Program-made: the position numbers and the translations under genes | The notes under the pieces: generated by a model | The model's input: the letters and a program-made list of their open reading frames with translations, nothing else | Database searches by the model: none | What the model was told of the DNA's origin: nothing | Part shown: positions 26,220 through 35,114 of the stretch, piece after piece | Numbering within the stretch: the first letter of the stretch is position 1 | Layout of the letters: each line of letters opens with the position of its first letter | DNA from: Desulfovibrio sp. An276 | Lineage (GTDB): Bacteria; Desulfobacterota; Desulfovibrionia; Desulfovibrionales; Desulfovibrionaceae | Assembly: GCF_002159665.1 (NCBI RefSeq) | Contig: NZ_NFJC01000026.1 | Span: forward strand, 1-42,910 | Reading direction: 5' to 3' | Length of the DNA: 42,910 nucleotides

Positions 26220-27650
26220 TTGGAGAACCCTAGAACCGAACTGAGCGGCCACAGAGTCCTTGTTGGCAACCGTGGTGAAATCGCCATCCGCATCATGCAG
26301 GCCTGCCTGAAGCTGGGCGTTGCCTTTACAGCCATATATACTCCCGAGGACAAGGAATCCACACATGTGAGCTTTGCCAGGGATCATGGCGGGGAACATG
26401 GCCTGTACATGGTTTCCTCCTATCATGATGCCAACGAGCTCATGGCAGTAGCCGATGTGTCGGGCTGCACGGCAGTGCACCCGGGATACGGTTTTTTTGC
26501 CGAGGACTTTCGCTTTGCCCGCAGGGTGACAAAGCGTGACAGAAAAATGATCTTCCTTGGTCCCTCCTGGAAGATAATTCGCGAGCTTGGTGACAAAATC
26601 AATACAAAACGTCTTGCCCGCAGCCTAGGGGTGCCTACAGTGCCCGGCTCGGACAGGCCCATCTATGACGAGATGGAAGCCGAGAACATCGCCGAGGATG
26701 TATTCGATTTCCAGTTGCAGCAGGGAATCGACCATCCCCTGGTGCTCATCAAGGCCTCTGCTGGTGGCGGTGGCATGGGCATCGAGGAAGTGGACGATAT
26801 AGATCAGTTCCGTTCCGTCTATCGCCGCGTGCGCAACTATGCTGCTCGCCAGTTCAAGGACGAAGGCGTGCTCATTGAACAGCGCGTCACAGATTTCAAT
26901 CATCTTGAAGTGCAGATAATAGGTGACAGATCCGGCAAGAATCAGGTGCATTTTGGCACTCGCAACTGTTCCATACAGTCTACTGGCCGCCAAAAGCGCC
27001 TGGAAGTGGCTCCGGGTTTTGACCCGTCTGAGAACGAATACAACTTTGATGCCCACGGGGTGCTTGACGCCATCACGCAGTACTCCCTGACCATGGCCAG
27101 AGAAGTCGGCTACGACAGTGTGGGTACGTGGGAATGGATTGTCACGCGCCAGGGAGCCCCCTTCCTTATGGAGGTGAACACCAGAATCCAGGTGGAAAAT
27201 GGTGTCTCAGCCCGCATTGCCCGGGTCAAGGGGCAGGAGGGCGTTGATCTTATAGCCGAGCAGATCCGCACAGGCCTTGGTGAACCCCTGGGCTATACGC
27301 AGCACGATATTCAGTTTGACGGCTTTGCCCTTGAATATCGCCTCATAGCAGAGTCCCCGGAAAACAACTTCACTCCCTGGGTTGGGACCATTGATCGTTT
27401 CAGATGGAAGGAACATCCTTGGCTTTCTGTACACACCCAGGTGCCCAAGTCCGCCTACAATATTCCTACGGAATTCGATCCCAACCTTGCGCTTGCCATT
27501 ATCTGGGGTAAGGACCTCAAGGAATTGAAGGAGCGCGGTCTTGTTTTCCTGAATGAGCTTGAACTGCAGGGCCATAATGCTGCAGGTGAAGCCATGAAGA
27601 ACAATATCGCCTTCCTCATGGAAAAGACACCACAGATATTGAAGTTCTAG
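26220..27650 (+). CDS. accC: Biotin carboxylase subunit of an acyl-CoA carboxylase (TTG start)
   Basis: A 476-residue ATP-grasp enzyme of the AccC type that carboxylates biotin on a carrier protein using ATP and bicarbonate. The N-terminal domain starts RVLVGNRGEIAIRIMQA. The glycine-rich ATP loop is KASAGGGGMGIEEV, and the active-site segment is EVNTRIQVEN with Arg, Gln and Glu conserved; the usual His after Glu is Asn here. A TTG start at 26220 is chosen because GGAG lies 8 nt upstream and it matches the family N-terminus. It heads a three-gene operon with the carboxyltransferase (15 nt gap) and the biotin carrier. Slightly longer than E. coli AccC (449 aa). Function firm; whether acetyl-CoA is the only substrate is not certain. 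Confidence 0.9.
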   Translation: MENPRTELSGHRVLVGNRGEIAIRIMQACLKLGVAFTAIYTPEDKESTHVSFARDHGGEHGLYMVSSYHDANELMAVADVSGCTAVHPGYGFFAEDFRFARRVTKRDRKMIFLGPSWKIIRELGDKINTKRLARSLGVPTVPGSDRPIYDEMEAENIAEDVFDFQLQQGIDHPLVLIKASAGGGGMGIEEVDDIDQFRSVYRRVRNYAARQFKDEGVLIEQRVTDFNHLEVQIIGDRSGKNQVHFGTRNCSIQSTGRQKRLEVAPGFDPSENEYNFDAHGVLDAITQYSLTMAREVGYDSVGTWEWIVTRQGAPFLMEVNTRIQVENGVSARIARVKGQEGVDLIAEQIRTGLGEPLGYTQHDIQFDGFALEYRLIAESPENNFTPWVGTIDRFRWKEHPWLSVHTQVPKSAYNIPTEFDPNLALAIIWGKDLKELKERGLVFLNELELQGHNAAGEAMKNNIAFLMEKTPQILKF

Positions 27651-27665
27651 GTAAACAAGGCCCCA

Positions 27666-29945
27666 GTGGCCGCCACAGCAGTGCAGACAAGGACACAGAG
27701 GAACATGGACAACCTTTTTTTAAAGCGCATACAAAGTCTCACAGACAGACTTTCCTACATGCAGGATATATTTGCCGGCAAGCATGCAGACAGCGTGTCG
27801 TTACTGCAGCAAAAGCTGGATGAATTTACGGAAAAGGCCACTAGCGACAGCTTGGTCAATCCCTACGAGGAACTGGTGGCTCTTGAAGATCTCTTCAAGT
27901 ATGTGGAAGCAAGACTGGACGCTTCCATAACGCCGCTGGACAAGGTGCGAATTGTGCGCCACCCACAGCGCATATGTCTGCGGGATATTCTGGAAAATGT
28001 GTACGACAATTTCACGGAAGTAGGCGGACAGGACGAGCACAGCATTGACCCCAGCATGGTCATAGCCCGTGCAGTCATTACCCGTCGTCGTGGCAAAAAG
28101 CGCTACACGCAATCTGTCATGGTCATTGGCCAGGAAAAGGGGCACGGTGCCGAAATTCGCAACGGAGGTTCCGTCAAGCCCTGGGGCAATGCCAAGGCCC
28201 GCCAGTTCATGCGTGTTGCCGAAACAGAGGGAATTCCCGTCCATACCTATATTTTTACCCCCGGTTCCTTTCCCATCGAAGACTATCCCGGGGCTGCCCA
28301 GCAGATTGCCCGCAATATCTACTGCATGGCAGGTCTGCGTGTTCCCGTAGTGGCGGTTATCTCCGAAGGCGGCAGCGGTGGTGCAGAAGCCATTGGTCTG
28401 GCCGACAAGAGACTCATGCTCTCGAATGGCTACTATTCGGTGATTTCTCCCGAAGGGGCTGCCGCCATCGAGGGCCATTGTCGTGGAGGAGAGCGTCCTT
28501 CGCAGGAATTGGTGGAAAAGTGCGCCTACAATCTGAAACTTACCGCAGAGGACAATCTGCGTTTCGGTTATATTGACAAGATAATTCAGGAACCTCCGCT
28601 CGGGGCTCGTTCCTACCACTTCGACTTTTTTCGTCAGCTTCGTCAGGAAATTCTGCTTGCAACAGACGAGGTTGTGCTCTCTGCCAAGCTGTCGCCCTTC
28701 AAGAAAATCGGTGTTTCACACCGCAACAAGCCGGGCGTCAATCTTGACGAGATGTACATGCGTTGGAGCCTGGGCAAGAGCGCCAAGACAAGACTTGTCA
28801 AAAAGCGCCAGAACAAGTTCCTGAAACTTTCCAGGGAAGCTGCTGTGGACAAGCGTCCCTTCCTCACAAAGGCTCTGCATACTCTGGATGATCTTGTGAT
28901 GACTCCGGTCAATGAACTCAAGTACGAGTTCTACCGCAAGCATCAGCGCAAGATTCATGCATTCCTTGAGGAAGCCGAGAACGAATGGGATGTTTTCAAG
29001 AGCTGGCTGAAAAAACCCTTTGGCAAACAGGAAGAGCAAAAGGCCAAGGAGGCTGTCAACAACGAGCTGACCTCGCTGTCGACATGGGCCGATGCGCAGC
29101 GTCACAAGAGATGGAACTATCTCTCGCCCCGTTACAAGATCGATCAGGCCGTTACCTGCCCCAATGCATCGGTATACGGTTGTCCGGATCTGTGGGGGCC
29201 GGACCTCTTTGCCGAATTTGCAGGAGTTTGCAGCAATTGCGGACACCATTTCCCCATGGAGCCGGAGTGGTACGTGCGCAACGTCTTTGACGTGGGCACT
29301 GTCATGGAGTTCAATGAGGAAATAGAGGCTGGCAATCCTCTGGAGTACCCCAATTTTGACAAGTCCATCAGAGCCGCCCAGGAAAAAACGGGCTGCAAGA
29401 GCGGTTGCATGACCTTCGAGGCTCGCATCGACAATATCAAGGTCGTTGTCGCCATGCTCATGGGCACATTCCGCGGAGGCTCCTTTGGTGCAGCCGAAGG
29501 GTACAAGTTTGTTGAAGCTGCCCAGAGAGCGACCAAAAACCGCTACCCCTTTATTGCCTATGTTCACGGAACGGCAGGTATTCGTATCCAGGAAGGAACA
29601 AACGGCGTTATCCAGATGCCCCGCTGTACTATTGCCGTGCACAGGTACATAGAAAACGGTGGCCTCTACATGGTCCTCTACGATACCAACAGCTTTGCAG
29701 GACCGGTGGCCAGTTTCCTTGGCTGCTCGCCCTACCAGTTTGCCATTCGTTCCTCCAATATCGGTTTTGCCGGGCCTGGCGTCATCAAGTCTACAACAGG
29801 CATGGATGTTCCCCCGCATTACCACAGCTGCTACAAGGCCATGGACAGGGGACACATCCAGGGTATTTGGGATCGTCGCCAGATGCGTCACAACCTCATT
29901 CAGGCCCTGCAGACTATCGGCGGCCGAAATCTGTACTATCGCTAA
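27666..29945 (+). CDS. Fused carboxyltransferase, AccA-like then AccD-like domains
   Basis: A 759-residue fusion of the two carboxyltransferase subunits, which E. coli makes separately. Residues ~1-330 are AccA-like (GSVKPWGNAKARQFMRVAE, VVAVISEGGSGGAEAIGLAD, SVISPEGAAAI). A charged helical linker (~340-470) leads to an AccD-like half with zinc-finger-like cysteines (C-x7-C, then CSNC) and crotonase-fold motifs (GTFRGGSFGAAEG, AYVHGTAGIRIQEG). The order is A then D. The GTG start at 27666 has AAGG 5 nt upstream; ATG 27705 is an alternative. It transfers the carboxyl group from biotin to acetyl-CoA, giving malonyl-CoA for fatty acids and possibly for the PKS-like enzyme of the island. Confidence 0.88.
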   Translation: MAATAVQTRTQRNMDNLFLKRIQSLTDRLSYMQDIFAGKHADSVSLLQQKLDEFTEKATSDSLVNPYEELVALEDLFKYVEARLDASITPLDKVRIVRHPQRICLRDILENVYDNFTEVGGQDEHSIDPSMVIARAVITRRRGKKRYTQSVMVIGQEKGHGAEIRNGGSVKPWGNAKARQFMRVAETEGIPVHTYIFTPGSFPIEDYPGAAQQIARNIYCMAGLRVPVVAVISEGGSGGAEAIGLADKRLMLSNGYYSVISPEGAAAIEGHCRGGERPSQELVEKCAYNLKLTAEDNLRFGYIDKIIQEPPLGARSYHFDFFRQLRQEILLATDEVVLSAKLSPFKKIGVSHRNKPGVNLDEMYMRWSLGKSAKTRLVKKRQNKFLKLSREAAVDKRPFLTKALHTLDDLVMTPVNELKYEFYRKHQRKIHAFLEEAENEWDVFKSWLKKPFGKQEEQKAKEAVNNELTSLSTWADAQRHKRWNYLSPRYKIDQAVTCPNASVYGCPDLWGPDLFAEFAGVCSNCGHHFPMEPEWYVRNVFDVGTVMEFNEEIEAGNPLEYPNFDKSIRAAQEKTGCKSGCMTFEARIDNIKVVVAMLMGTFRGGSFGAAEGYKFVEAAQRATKNRYPFIAYVHGTAGIRIQEGTNGVIQMPRCTIAVHRYIENGGLYMVLYDTNSFAGPVASFLGCSPYQFAIRSSNIGFAGPGVIKSTTGMDVPPHYHSCYKAMDRGHIQGIWDRRQMRHNLIQALQTIGGRNLYYR

Positions 29946-29986
29946 GGATTTTCCGCGCCACAAAAAGCCGGAACTGAAGGTTCTCT

Positions 29987-30634
29987 ATGCTGAATATTTC
30001 CGATTTGCTTGAACAGATTAAACAGAACCCATACAGGGAAATTGTCGTCAGGACTCCTCACACAGGTGTTGTGAACTTTGCCGACATCAAGCAGGGCGAT
30101 GCTGTGCACGGTCCCGAGGGACAATGGAAGGAGCGCAGTGGAACTAGGCTGGCGACGCTTACCCGCGAACGCAATCCCAAGCCCATCTTTGCTCCAGAAA
30201 AAGGCGTGGTAGACAAGGTGTACAGCGAGTACGAAAATGCCTTTGTGGAAAACGGCACACCGCTTGTCACCATACGTCACCACCTGACCAGGGAAGAAGT
30301 GGAAGGCATTATCCTGAAAAGTGCCCTTCACCTCTTCAGAGCACCGGAAAGGGCAAAGTACTATTTTACCCCCGAGATAGATGCCAAAATGAGATCTTCC
30401 GATCCAGGCAGTGTTGTTATCAGGGATGGCCAGGAGCTCTTTATCATGAGCCGAATGAAGCGTGAGCTTCCCCTCTACTATTCCGGCCCAGAAGGAGTTA
30501 TTTACGCTACCTACTTCAAGCCCAATGACAATGTAGACACTGATTCCCCCTTGATCGGCGTTTGTCCCAAGGATGAACTGCCCAATATCAAGGAAGTAAT
30601 CATGCGCGTTCAGACCGAATGGCAGGAAAATTAG
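29987..30634 (+). CDS. Tandem biotinyl-domain carrier protein of the carboxylase
   Basis: A 215-residue protein placed as biotin carrier of the carboxylase operon. It shows two lipoyl/biotinyl-like domains. The first (~18-98; [11 protein letters not shown] to [13 protein letters not shown]) has no Met-Lys at its hairpin tip. The second (~125-192) carries Met157-Lys158 in S-R-M-K-R-E, where the usual biotinylation motif is E-A-M-K-M. Lys158 is the only lysine at a hairpin tip that fits a biotin site. Typical carriers have one domain and about 150 aa. It starts 41 nt after the carboxyltransferase stop. Role as carrier is inferred from context and fold; direct biotinylation is likely but unproven given the altered motif. 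Confidence 0.75.
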   Translation: MLNISDLLEQIKQNPYREIVVRTPHTGVVNFADIKQGDAVHGPEGQWKERSGTRLATLTRERNPKPIFAPEKGVVDKVYSEYENAFVENGTPLVTIRHHLTREEVEGIILKSALHLFRAPERAKYYFTPEIDAKMRSSDPGSVVIRDGQELFIMSRMKRELPLYYSGPEGVIYATYFKPNDNVDTDSPLIGVCPKDELPNIKEVIMRVQTEWQEN

Positions 30635-30656
30635 CGATTGTTCTCAGGAGATATAT

Positions 30657-31253
30657 ATGCTTAACAAGGTAATGCTTATCGGCAGACTTGGACGCGATCC
30701 GGAGCTCAGGTATACACAAAATGGCACACCGGTTACTTCGCTGAATGTTGCAACGGATGAATCCTACACTGACCGTGATGGCAACAGACAGGAAAGGACC
30801 GAATGGCATAGGGTTGCAGTCTTCCAGAAACAGGCAGAGCTGTGTTCCAACTACCTTTCCAAGGGCAGCCTGGTTTATGTGGAAGGTTCCCTGCAGACCA
30901 GAAAATGGCAGGATCAGCAGGGAATGGACAGGTATACCACAGAGATTCGTGCCCAGCGTGTGCAGTTTCTCGACCGCAAGGGTAATGTCGATGGGATGCA
31001 GCGTGGCGGAGACGATTACCAGCAGGGGCGTGGAGGTTGGAATGGCAATCACGGCCAGTCCTACCAGCAGCAGGCTCCTCAGTCGTATGCCCAGGAAGGT
31101 TACCAGCAGACAGGTTACGGCTCCTCTCAGACTTCCCAGCAGAATCGGTTCAGGGATGATGCCCAGATGAACCAGGATATGGAAGCCAACAGGGACAAGG
31201 ATCTTGGCAGCCCGACTCCTTCGGAATCATCTCTTGACGAAGTGCCCTTCTAG
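30657..31253 (+). CDS. ssb: Single-stranded DNA-binding protein
   Basis: A 198-residue SSB that coats single-stranded DNA in replication and repair. The OB-fold spans residues 1-108, with [18 protein letters not shown] and [22 protein letters not shown] typical of the family. A Gln/Gly/Tyr-rich flexible linker follows, and the acidic tail ends in D-E-V-P-F, the protein-docking tip (D-D-I-P-F in E. coli). An AGGAG site is 7 nt before the ATG. It starts 22 nt after the biotin-domain gene and may be read from the same transcript. A terminator follows at 31318-31354. Confidence 0.96.
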   Translation: MLNKVMLIGRLGRDPELRYTQNGTPVTSLNVATDESYTDRDGNRQERTEWHRVAVFQKQAELCSNYLSKGSLVYVEGSLQTRKWQDQQGMDRYTTEIRAQRVQFLDRKGNVDGMQRGGDDYQQGRGGWNGNHGQSYQQQAPQSYAQEGYQQTGYGSSQTSQQNRFRDDAQMNQDMEANRDKDLGSPTPSESSLDEVPF

Positions 31254-31317
31254 ACCATGCCAAGGCGTGCACGCTCAAGCAGGGCAGTGAAGAGCTGAAA
31301 AGTTCCGGTTTTTTTCG

Positions 31318-31354
31318 AGGACGGTAGAGTTTTTGCGACTTTGCCGTCCTTTTT
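31318..31354 (+). terminator. Intrinsic terminator after ssb
   Basis: Arms AGGACGG (31318-31324) and CCGTCCT (31344-31350) are followed by a run of five T. It closes the accC-to-ssb transcription unit before the sat promoter region. Confidence 0.8.
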
Positions 31355-31361
31355 ATGATCT

Positions 31362-31377
31362 TTCACAAGCTTGTGAA
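31362..31377. promoter_or_regulatory. 16-bp perfect palindrome upstream of sat
   Basis: TTCACAAGCTTGTGAA is an exact inverted repeat, 85 bp before the -35 box of sat and just after the ssb terminator. It is built of the same TTCACAA/TTGTGAA half-sites as Rex operators, but with the order of the half-sites reversed. It could bind a dimeric regulator or be a half-site pair; its function is not shown by sequence. Confidence 0.4.
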
Positions 31378-31461
31378 GAAATAAATTTCCCTGTCTGATA
31401 AAATTTATACAATAATTTCAAGTTGTTACCAAAAAGAACTCGCGAAGAACCTGAACAGGCA

Positions 31462-31490
31462 TTGACATTTCGTACATAATTTCACAAGAT
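31462..31490 (+). promoter_or_regulatory. Candidate sat promoter with Rex-like operator
   Basis: A consensus -35 TTGACA (31462-31467) is 17 bp from a weak -10-like CAAGAT (31485-31490). Overlapping the spacer and -10 is an 18-bp element (31470-31487) whose right half TTCACAA is a perfect Rex half-site and whose left half is degenerate. Rex, an NADH-sensing repressor, is reported to control sat in Desulfovibrio vulgaris. Placement over the -10 fits repression. Confidence 0.5.
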
Positions 31491-31551
31491 GCTCGCAATC
31501 CCGACAAATACGGCTCATTGGCCGTGTTATAAAACTCATGGAGGAATGGAT

Positions 31552-32823
31552 ATGTCCAAACTTGTCCCCCCGCATGGCGGTAAAGGTCTTGTGTGCGCTC
31601 TTCTTGAGGGCAAAGCTCTGGAAGACGAGATCAAAAAGGCAGAAGGCCTCAAGAAAGTCGAAATTTCTTCCCGCGCCAAGGGTGACCTTATCATGATGGG
31701 GATCGGCGGCTTCTCTCCGCTGGACGGATTCATGGACAAGGCCAACTGGAAGAGCGTCTGTGAAAAGATGCTGCTCACCGACGGCACTTTCTGGCCTGTG
31801 CCTGTTACCCTGGACATCTCCGCCGAAGATGCGGCTGAGATCAAAGCCGGACAGGAAATCGCCCTTGTTCGCAACGGCATGCTGCTTGCGACCATGAAGG
31901 TCGACGAGATCTACGAGATGACCGACGAAGACAAGAAGTTCGAGTGCGAGCTGGTCTTCAAGGGTCAGGGCGAAGATTCCCAGAAGTTCTGGGACGTTGC
32001 CCCCACCGACCACCCCGGCGTCAAGATGGTCCTTGCCCAGAAGCCCTTCAACGTGGCTGGCAAGGTGAAAGTGCTTTCTCAGGGCGAATTCCCCGAAAAG
32101 TTTGCTGGCACCTACATGACTCCCGCTCAGCTGCGTGAACAGCTTGACGCCCGCGGCTGGAAGACCGTTGCTGCCCTGCAGCTGCGCAACCCCATGCACC
32201 GCTCCCACGAATATCTTGCCAAGCTGGCTATTGAAGTGTGCGATGGCGTTGTGATCCACTCCCTGGTCGGCAACCTGAAGCCCGGCGACATCCCGGCCGA
32301 AGTGCGCATCAAGTGCATCAACACCCTTGTTGACAAGTACTTCGTGAAGGAAAACGTCATCCAGGCTGGCTATCCTCTCGACATGCGTTATGCCGGTCCC
32401 CGCGAAGCTCTTCTGCACGCAACCTTCCGTCAGAACTACGGCATCAACCGTCAGATCGTCGGCCGTGACCATGCTGGCGTTGGCGACTTCTACGGCATGT
32501 TCGAAGCTCAGGAAATCTTCGACAAGATTCCTCAGCCTGCAGATCCCGGCAAGCGCCTGCTCTGCGAACCTCTGAAGATCGACTGGACCTTCTACTGCAC
32601 CAAGTGTGACGGCATGGCTTCCATGAGGACCTGCCCCCATGGCAAGGAAGACCGCGTCATTCTGTCCGGCACCAAGCTGCGCAAGTTCCTCTCCGAAGGC
32701 CAGCCCATTCCGGATCACTTTGGCCGTAACGAAGTCCTTGACATTCTGCGTGAGTACTACTCCGGCCTGACCGAGAAGGTCGAGATCAAGATGCAGCACG
32801 CTGCTTCTGGTCCTGCCGAATAG
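31552..32823 (+). CDS. sat: Dissimilatory sulfate adenylyltransferase (ATP sulfurylase)
   Basis: A 423-residue ATP sulfurylase that turns sulfate and ATP into APS and pyrophosphate, the first step of sulfate respiration. Active-site motifs are [10 protein letters not shown] at 210-219 and GRDHAGVG at 304-311. A cysteine/histidine cluster (Cys349, Cys352, Cys361, His363) fits the metal site of Desulfovibrio-type enzymes. The start at ATG 31552, giving [10 protein letters not shown], has GGAGG 7 nt upstream; longer in-frame starts do not. Codon choice looks more biased than in the neighbours, as expected for an abundant enzyme. Monocistronic: its own promoter region precedes it and an intrinsic terminator follows. 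Confidence 0.97.
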   Translation: MSKLVPPHGGKGLVCALLEGKALEDEIKKAEGLKKVEISSRAKGDLIMMGIGGFSPLDGFMDKANWKSVCEKMLLTDGTFWPVPVTLDISAEDAAEIKAGQEIALVRNGMLLATMKVDEIYEMTDEDKKFECELVFKGQGEDSQKFWDVAPTDHPGVKMVLAQKPFNVAGKVKVLSQGEFPEKFAGTYMTPAQLREQLDARGWKTVAALQLRNPMHRSHEYLAKLAIEVCDGVVIHSLVGNLKPGDIPAEVRIKCINTLVDKYFVKENVIQAGYPLDMRYAGPREALLHATFRQNYGINRQIVGRDHAGVGDFYGMFEAQEIFDKIPQPADPGKRLLCEPLKIDWTFYCTKCDGMASMRTCPHGKEDRVILSGTKLRKFLSEGQPIPDHFGRNEVLDILREYYSGLTEKVEIKMQHAASGPAE

Positions 32824-32846
32824 TCGTTGACTAAAAGACAGTTTTT

Positions 32847-32884
32847 GGGGCAATGATCGCAAGGTCATTGCCCCTCGTTTTTTT
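32847..32884 (+). terminator. Intrinsic terminator after sat
   Basis: Arms GGGGCAATGA (32847-32856) and its exact complement (32865-32874), with an 8-nt loop, are followed by a run of T up to 32884. It is a textbook terminator, 24 nt past the sat stop. Confidence 0.9.
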
Positions 32885-32903
32885 GTGGATGCAGAAAAGA
32901 TGT

Positions 32904-33001
32904 GCGTCCGGTTCGCAAATCTGCTTGCAAAGGCCTTTCGTTGTCGGATAAGTGCAAGGACGCAACAACGACAGCGGACATGCGAACTTGTTTCGGAGGC
33001 C
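32904..33001 (+). promoter_or_regulatory. Structured leader of the radical SAM gene
   Basis: Helix A pairs 32904-32909 with 32958-32963 and stacks on 32925-32929 with 32953-32957. Helix B pairs 32911-32917 with 32981-32987 and cannot coexist with A. A further 7-bp pairing of 32932-32938 with 32995-33001 would cover the GGAGG ribosome binding site (32995-32999). Alternative structures of this kind are a mark of riboswitch-like or thermosensing leaders, but short pairings can arise by chance and I match no known RNA family. Confidence 0.3.
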
Positions 33002-33005
33002 CAAG

Positions 33006-33950
33006 ATGGAGCGTTACAAATATATCTACGGACCTGTGCTCTCCAGACGGCTTGGCAGATCTCTGGGAGTAGACATAATACCTTTCAAAACCTGCAGCTA
33101 TGACTGTGTCTACTGTCTTTTGGGACGAACGAAGACGCACACAAGCAAACTGGCTGAATATGTGCCCTGTGATGCGGTGCTTGAAGAGCTCGAAAGAAAA
33201 CTTTCTGAAGACAAGCCCGATGCCATCAGCTTTGCCGGGTCGGGCGAGCCAACCCTAAACAGTGCTCTTGGTAACATTATAGCTGGCATCAAGAAGATGA
33301 CCGATGTGCCTGTTGTGGTCTTCACCAACTCTTCACTTTTGTGGAAGCCGGAAGTGCGGCAGAATCTTGCGCTGGCTGATATCATCAGTCCGTCCATGGA
33401 TGCTGTTGTTCCACAAACACTACAGAAGGTGAACAGACCATGCGAGGGACTGAATTGCGAGCTATTCTATCAGGGGATTAAGTCCTTTTGTCATGAATAC
33501 AGGGGACGAATCTGGCTTGAAATTCTCCTGGCTGCAGGCATGAATGATAGTGACGCCGATGTGAACGCTCTGGTAGGTGCAGCAAGGGGGCTTGAGAATC
33601 TGGAATGCATACAGCTCAATACGGTGGTACGCCCACCTGCAGAAAAACATGTAGGCGCTGTTTCCAGAGAGCGCCTCGAGGCCATAAGAAGACAACTGCC
33701 CGGCAAGGTCGAAATCATTGCCTCCTTTTTTGGGGACAAGGAAGGGGGCCACGGCAAGAAGAGTGTGTCTGCAGGCGAGATTGCCGATCTTGTTGAACGC
33801 CATCCCAGTACTCTCGAAGGCATTGCCGAAGGTCTTGATGTCGGAGTGGATATAATACGGCCCATTGTGGAGAAACTGGTAACAGACAACGTGCTTGCAG
33901 CCAATGAATGCGAAGGCAAGACATTCTACGTAGTGACAAATCCCAGCTGA
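33006..33950 (+). CDS. Radical SAM protein (COG0731-like)
   Basis: A 314-residue radical SAM enzyme. The cluster motif C-S-Y-D-C-V-Y-C has Cys30, Cys34 and Cys37, preceded by GPVLSRRLGRSLGVD, a signature of the COG0731 group related to wyosine-modification enzymes. FAGSGEPTLN is the SAM-binding glycine motif. The C-terminal 60 residues look like a small helical, HTH-like extension. ATG 33006 is chosen because GGAGG lies 6 nt upstream. The reaction is unknown. It stands alone behind a structured leader and 174 nt before the VKOR-like gene. Confidence 0.85.
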   Translation: MERYKYIYGPVLSRRLGRSLGVDIIPFKTCSYDCVYCLLGRTKTHTSKLAEYVPCDAVLEELERKLSEDKPDAISFAGSGEPTLNSALGNIIAGIKKMTDVPVVVFTNSSLLWKPEVRQNLALADIISPSMDAVVPQTLQKVNRPCEGLNCELFYQGIKSFCHEYRGRIWLEILLAAGMNDSDADVNALVGAARGLENLECIQLNTVVRPPAEKHVGAVSRERLEAIRRQLPGKVEIIASFFGDKEGGHGKKSVSAGEIADLVERHPSTLEGIAEGLDVGVDIIRPIVEKLVTDNVLAANECEGKTFYVVTNPS

Positions 33951-34124
33951 TAGGCGCAAACCGGACAGGAGGGGATAATTTCAGCCGCTCTCTTGCAACC
34001 GTTTGCCCTGCCAGCACAAGTCCTGTACACTCGTTGAGCAACGCCATATCACAGACACGGAGGTTGTGGAAAATAGGGTGAGTGAGGGGCAAGTCTCGCT
34101 GCACCGTATTTCTCTCTATTGATC

Positions 34125-35114
34125 ATGAAATCCAAGCTCTATGTCAGCAAGCCCTCTGCACTGCTTTGCGCAATAGGTGTTCTCTTCTGCCTCTGGGTTC
34201 ATGTGGGGCAGGTGGAGGAAGCCTGTTTTACCGCAGGCTGTTCCTTGTATCAGCAGACCAGCGTAGCGGGTATTTCACTGTGGGTAGTGGGCATGGTCGC
34301 CTTCGTTGTGATGGGCGCACTTTCACTTTTTGGCAAAGCCCACATTGCGTATTGGCTTGCCATGATTGGCGTGATCTGCGACTGCTTTTTATTGGCACTC
34401 CTTGTTCTCACGGCTCCATGCTTTTTCTGCATGATCTTTGCCCTGATTCTGCTATGTGTCTATTTGACTCTGCGAAATAGCGTTCAGCAAAGATCATGGA
34501 ATCATGCAGAACGCAAATATCCTGCCCTTGTATATCTGTGGTCAGTGCTCTTTGTTTGCAATGTTGGAATAGTAGTAAAGACATCCATACCCTTGTGGGA
34601 TATTAGCGACAATGTTGAGGACGCGTCTGTCTACATGTATTTTTCTCCTTCGTGTTCTGTTTGCAAGCAGGGGATTGAAGGACTTTCCGGAAATATAGAT
34701 GTAGCATTCTTTCCTGTTGCGGAGAACAGTTGGGATGTAAAGCGTGTAGCCTTAATGGAAAAGTATCTTGAACAAGGCATGAGTGTGCGCGAAGCCTTTC
34801 ATTCAGCCAATTCCGCCACGCCCCCATCCGGTCTTGAGCTTTACATGCCCTCCATGCTTTTCTTGCAGCTGAAGCTGCTTTTCAACAAGGCTCATGTCTT
34901 CATGCAGGGGGGAGGCAAGGTGCCCTTCCTGGAGTACAGGGGACTTCCAAAACATGTCCTGCAAAAAAGCGCCCCCCAGCGCCCAAGGTATACGGAAAGA
35001 TCGGGATGGAAGGATCCGACGTTGCCTCTTGATTCCTCGGTAACCGGCTTTTGTACTGGCAGCAAACCCTGTGAGGATGGGGGGGATGCTCTCACGCCAG
35101 CCAGGCAGTATTAG
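34125..35114 (+). CDS. VKOR-like membrane oxidoreductase fused to a thioredoxin-like domain
   Basis: A 329-residue protein. The N-terminal part (~1-155) has four to five membrane helices of the vitamin K epoxide reductase family: a loop cysteine pair Cys34/Cys39 followed by GISLWVVGM, and the membrane active site C-F-F-C at 99-102. The C-terminal part starts with a thioredoxin-like strand and C-S-V-C at 177-180 (YFSPSCSVC). Such fusions oxidise secreted proteins, passing electrons to quinones in place of DsbA/DsbB. Thioredoxin-like motifs after the C-S-V-C are weak. No Shine-Dalgarno is seen before ATG 34125. It lies just upstream of the dsr operon, whose DsrJ and DsrO are periplasmic cysteine-rich proteins; a link is speculative. 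Confidence 0.72.
   Translation: MKSKLYVSKPSALLCAIGVLFCLWVHVGQVEEACFTAGCSLYQQTSVAGISLWVVGMVAFVVMGALSLFGKAHIAYWLAMIGVICDCFLLALLVLTAPCFFCMIFALILLCVYLTLRNSVQQRSWNHAERKYPALVYLWSVLFVCNVGIVVKTSIPLWDISDNVEDASVYMYFSPSCSVCKQGIEGLSGNIDVAFFPVAENSWDVKRVALMEKYLEQGMSVREAFHSANSATPPSGLELYMPSMLFLQLKLLFNKAHVFMQGGGKVPFLEYRGLPKHVLQKSAPQRPRYTERSGWKDPTLPLDSSVTGFCTGSKPCEDGGDALTPARQY

Noticed and set aside
25823..26233. 136-codon frame in the typA/accC gap
   Set aside because: It overlaps both starts, has no ribosome binding site and an implausible composition.
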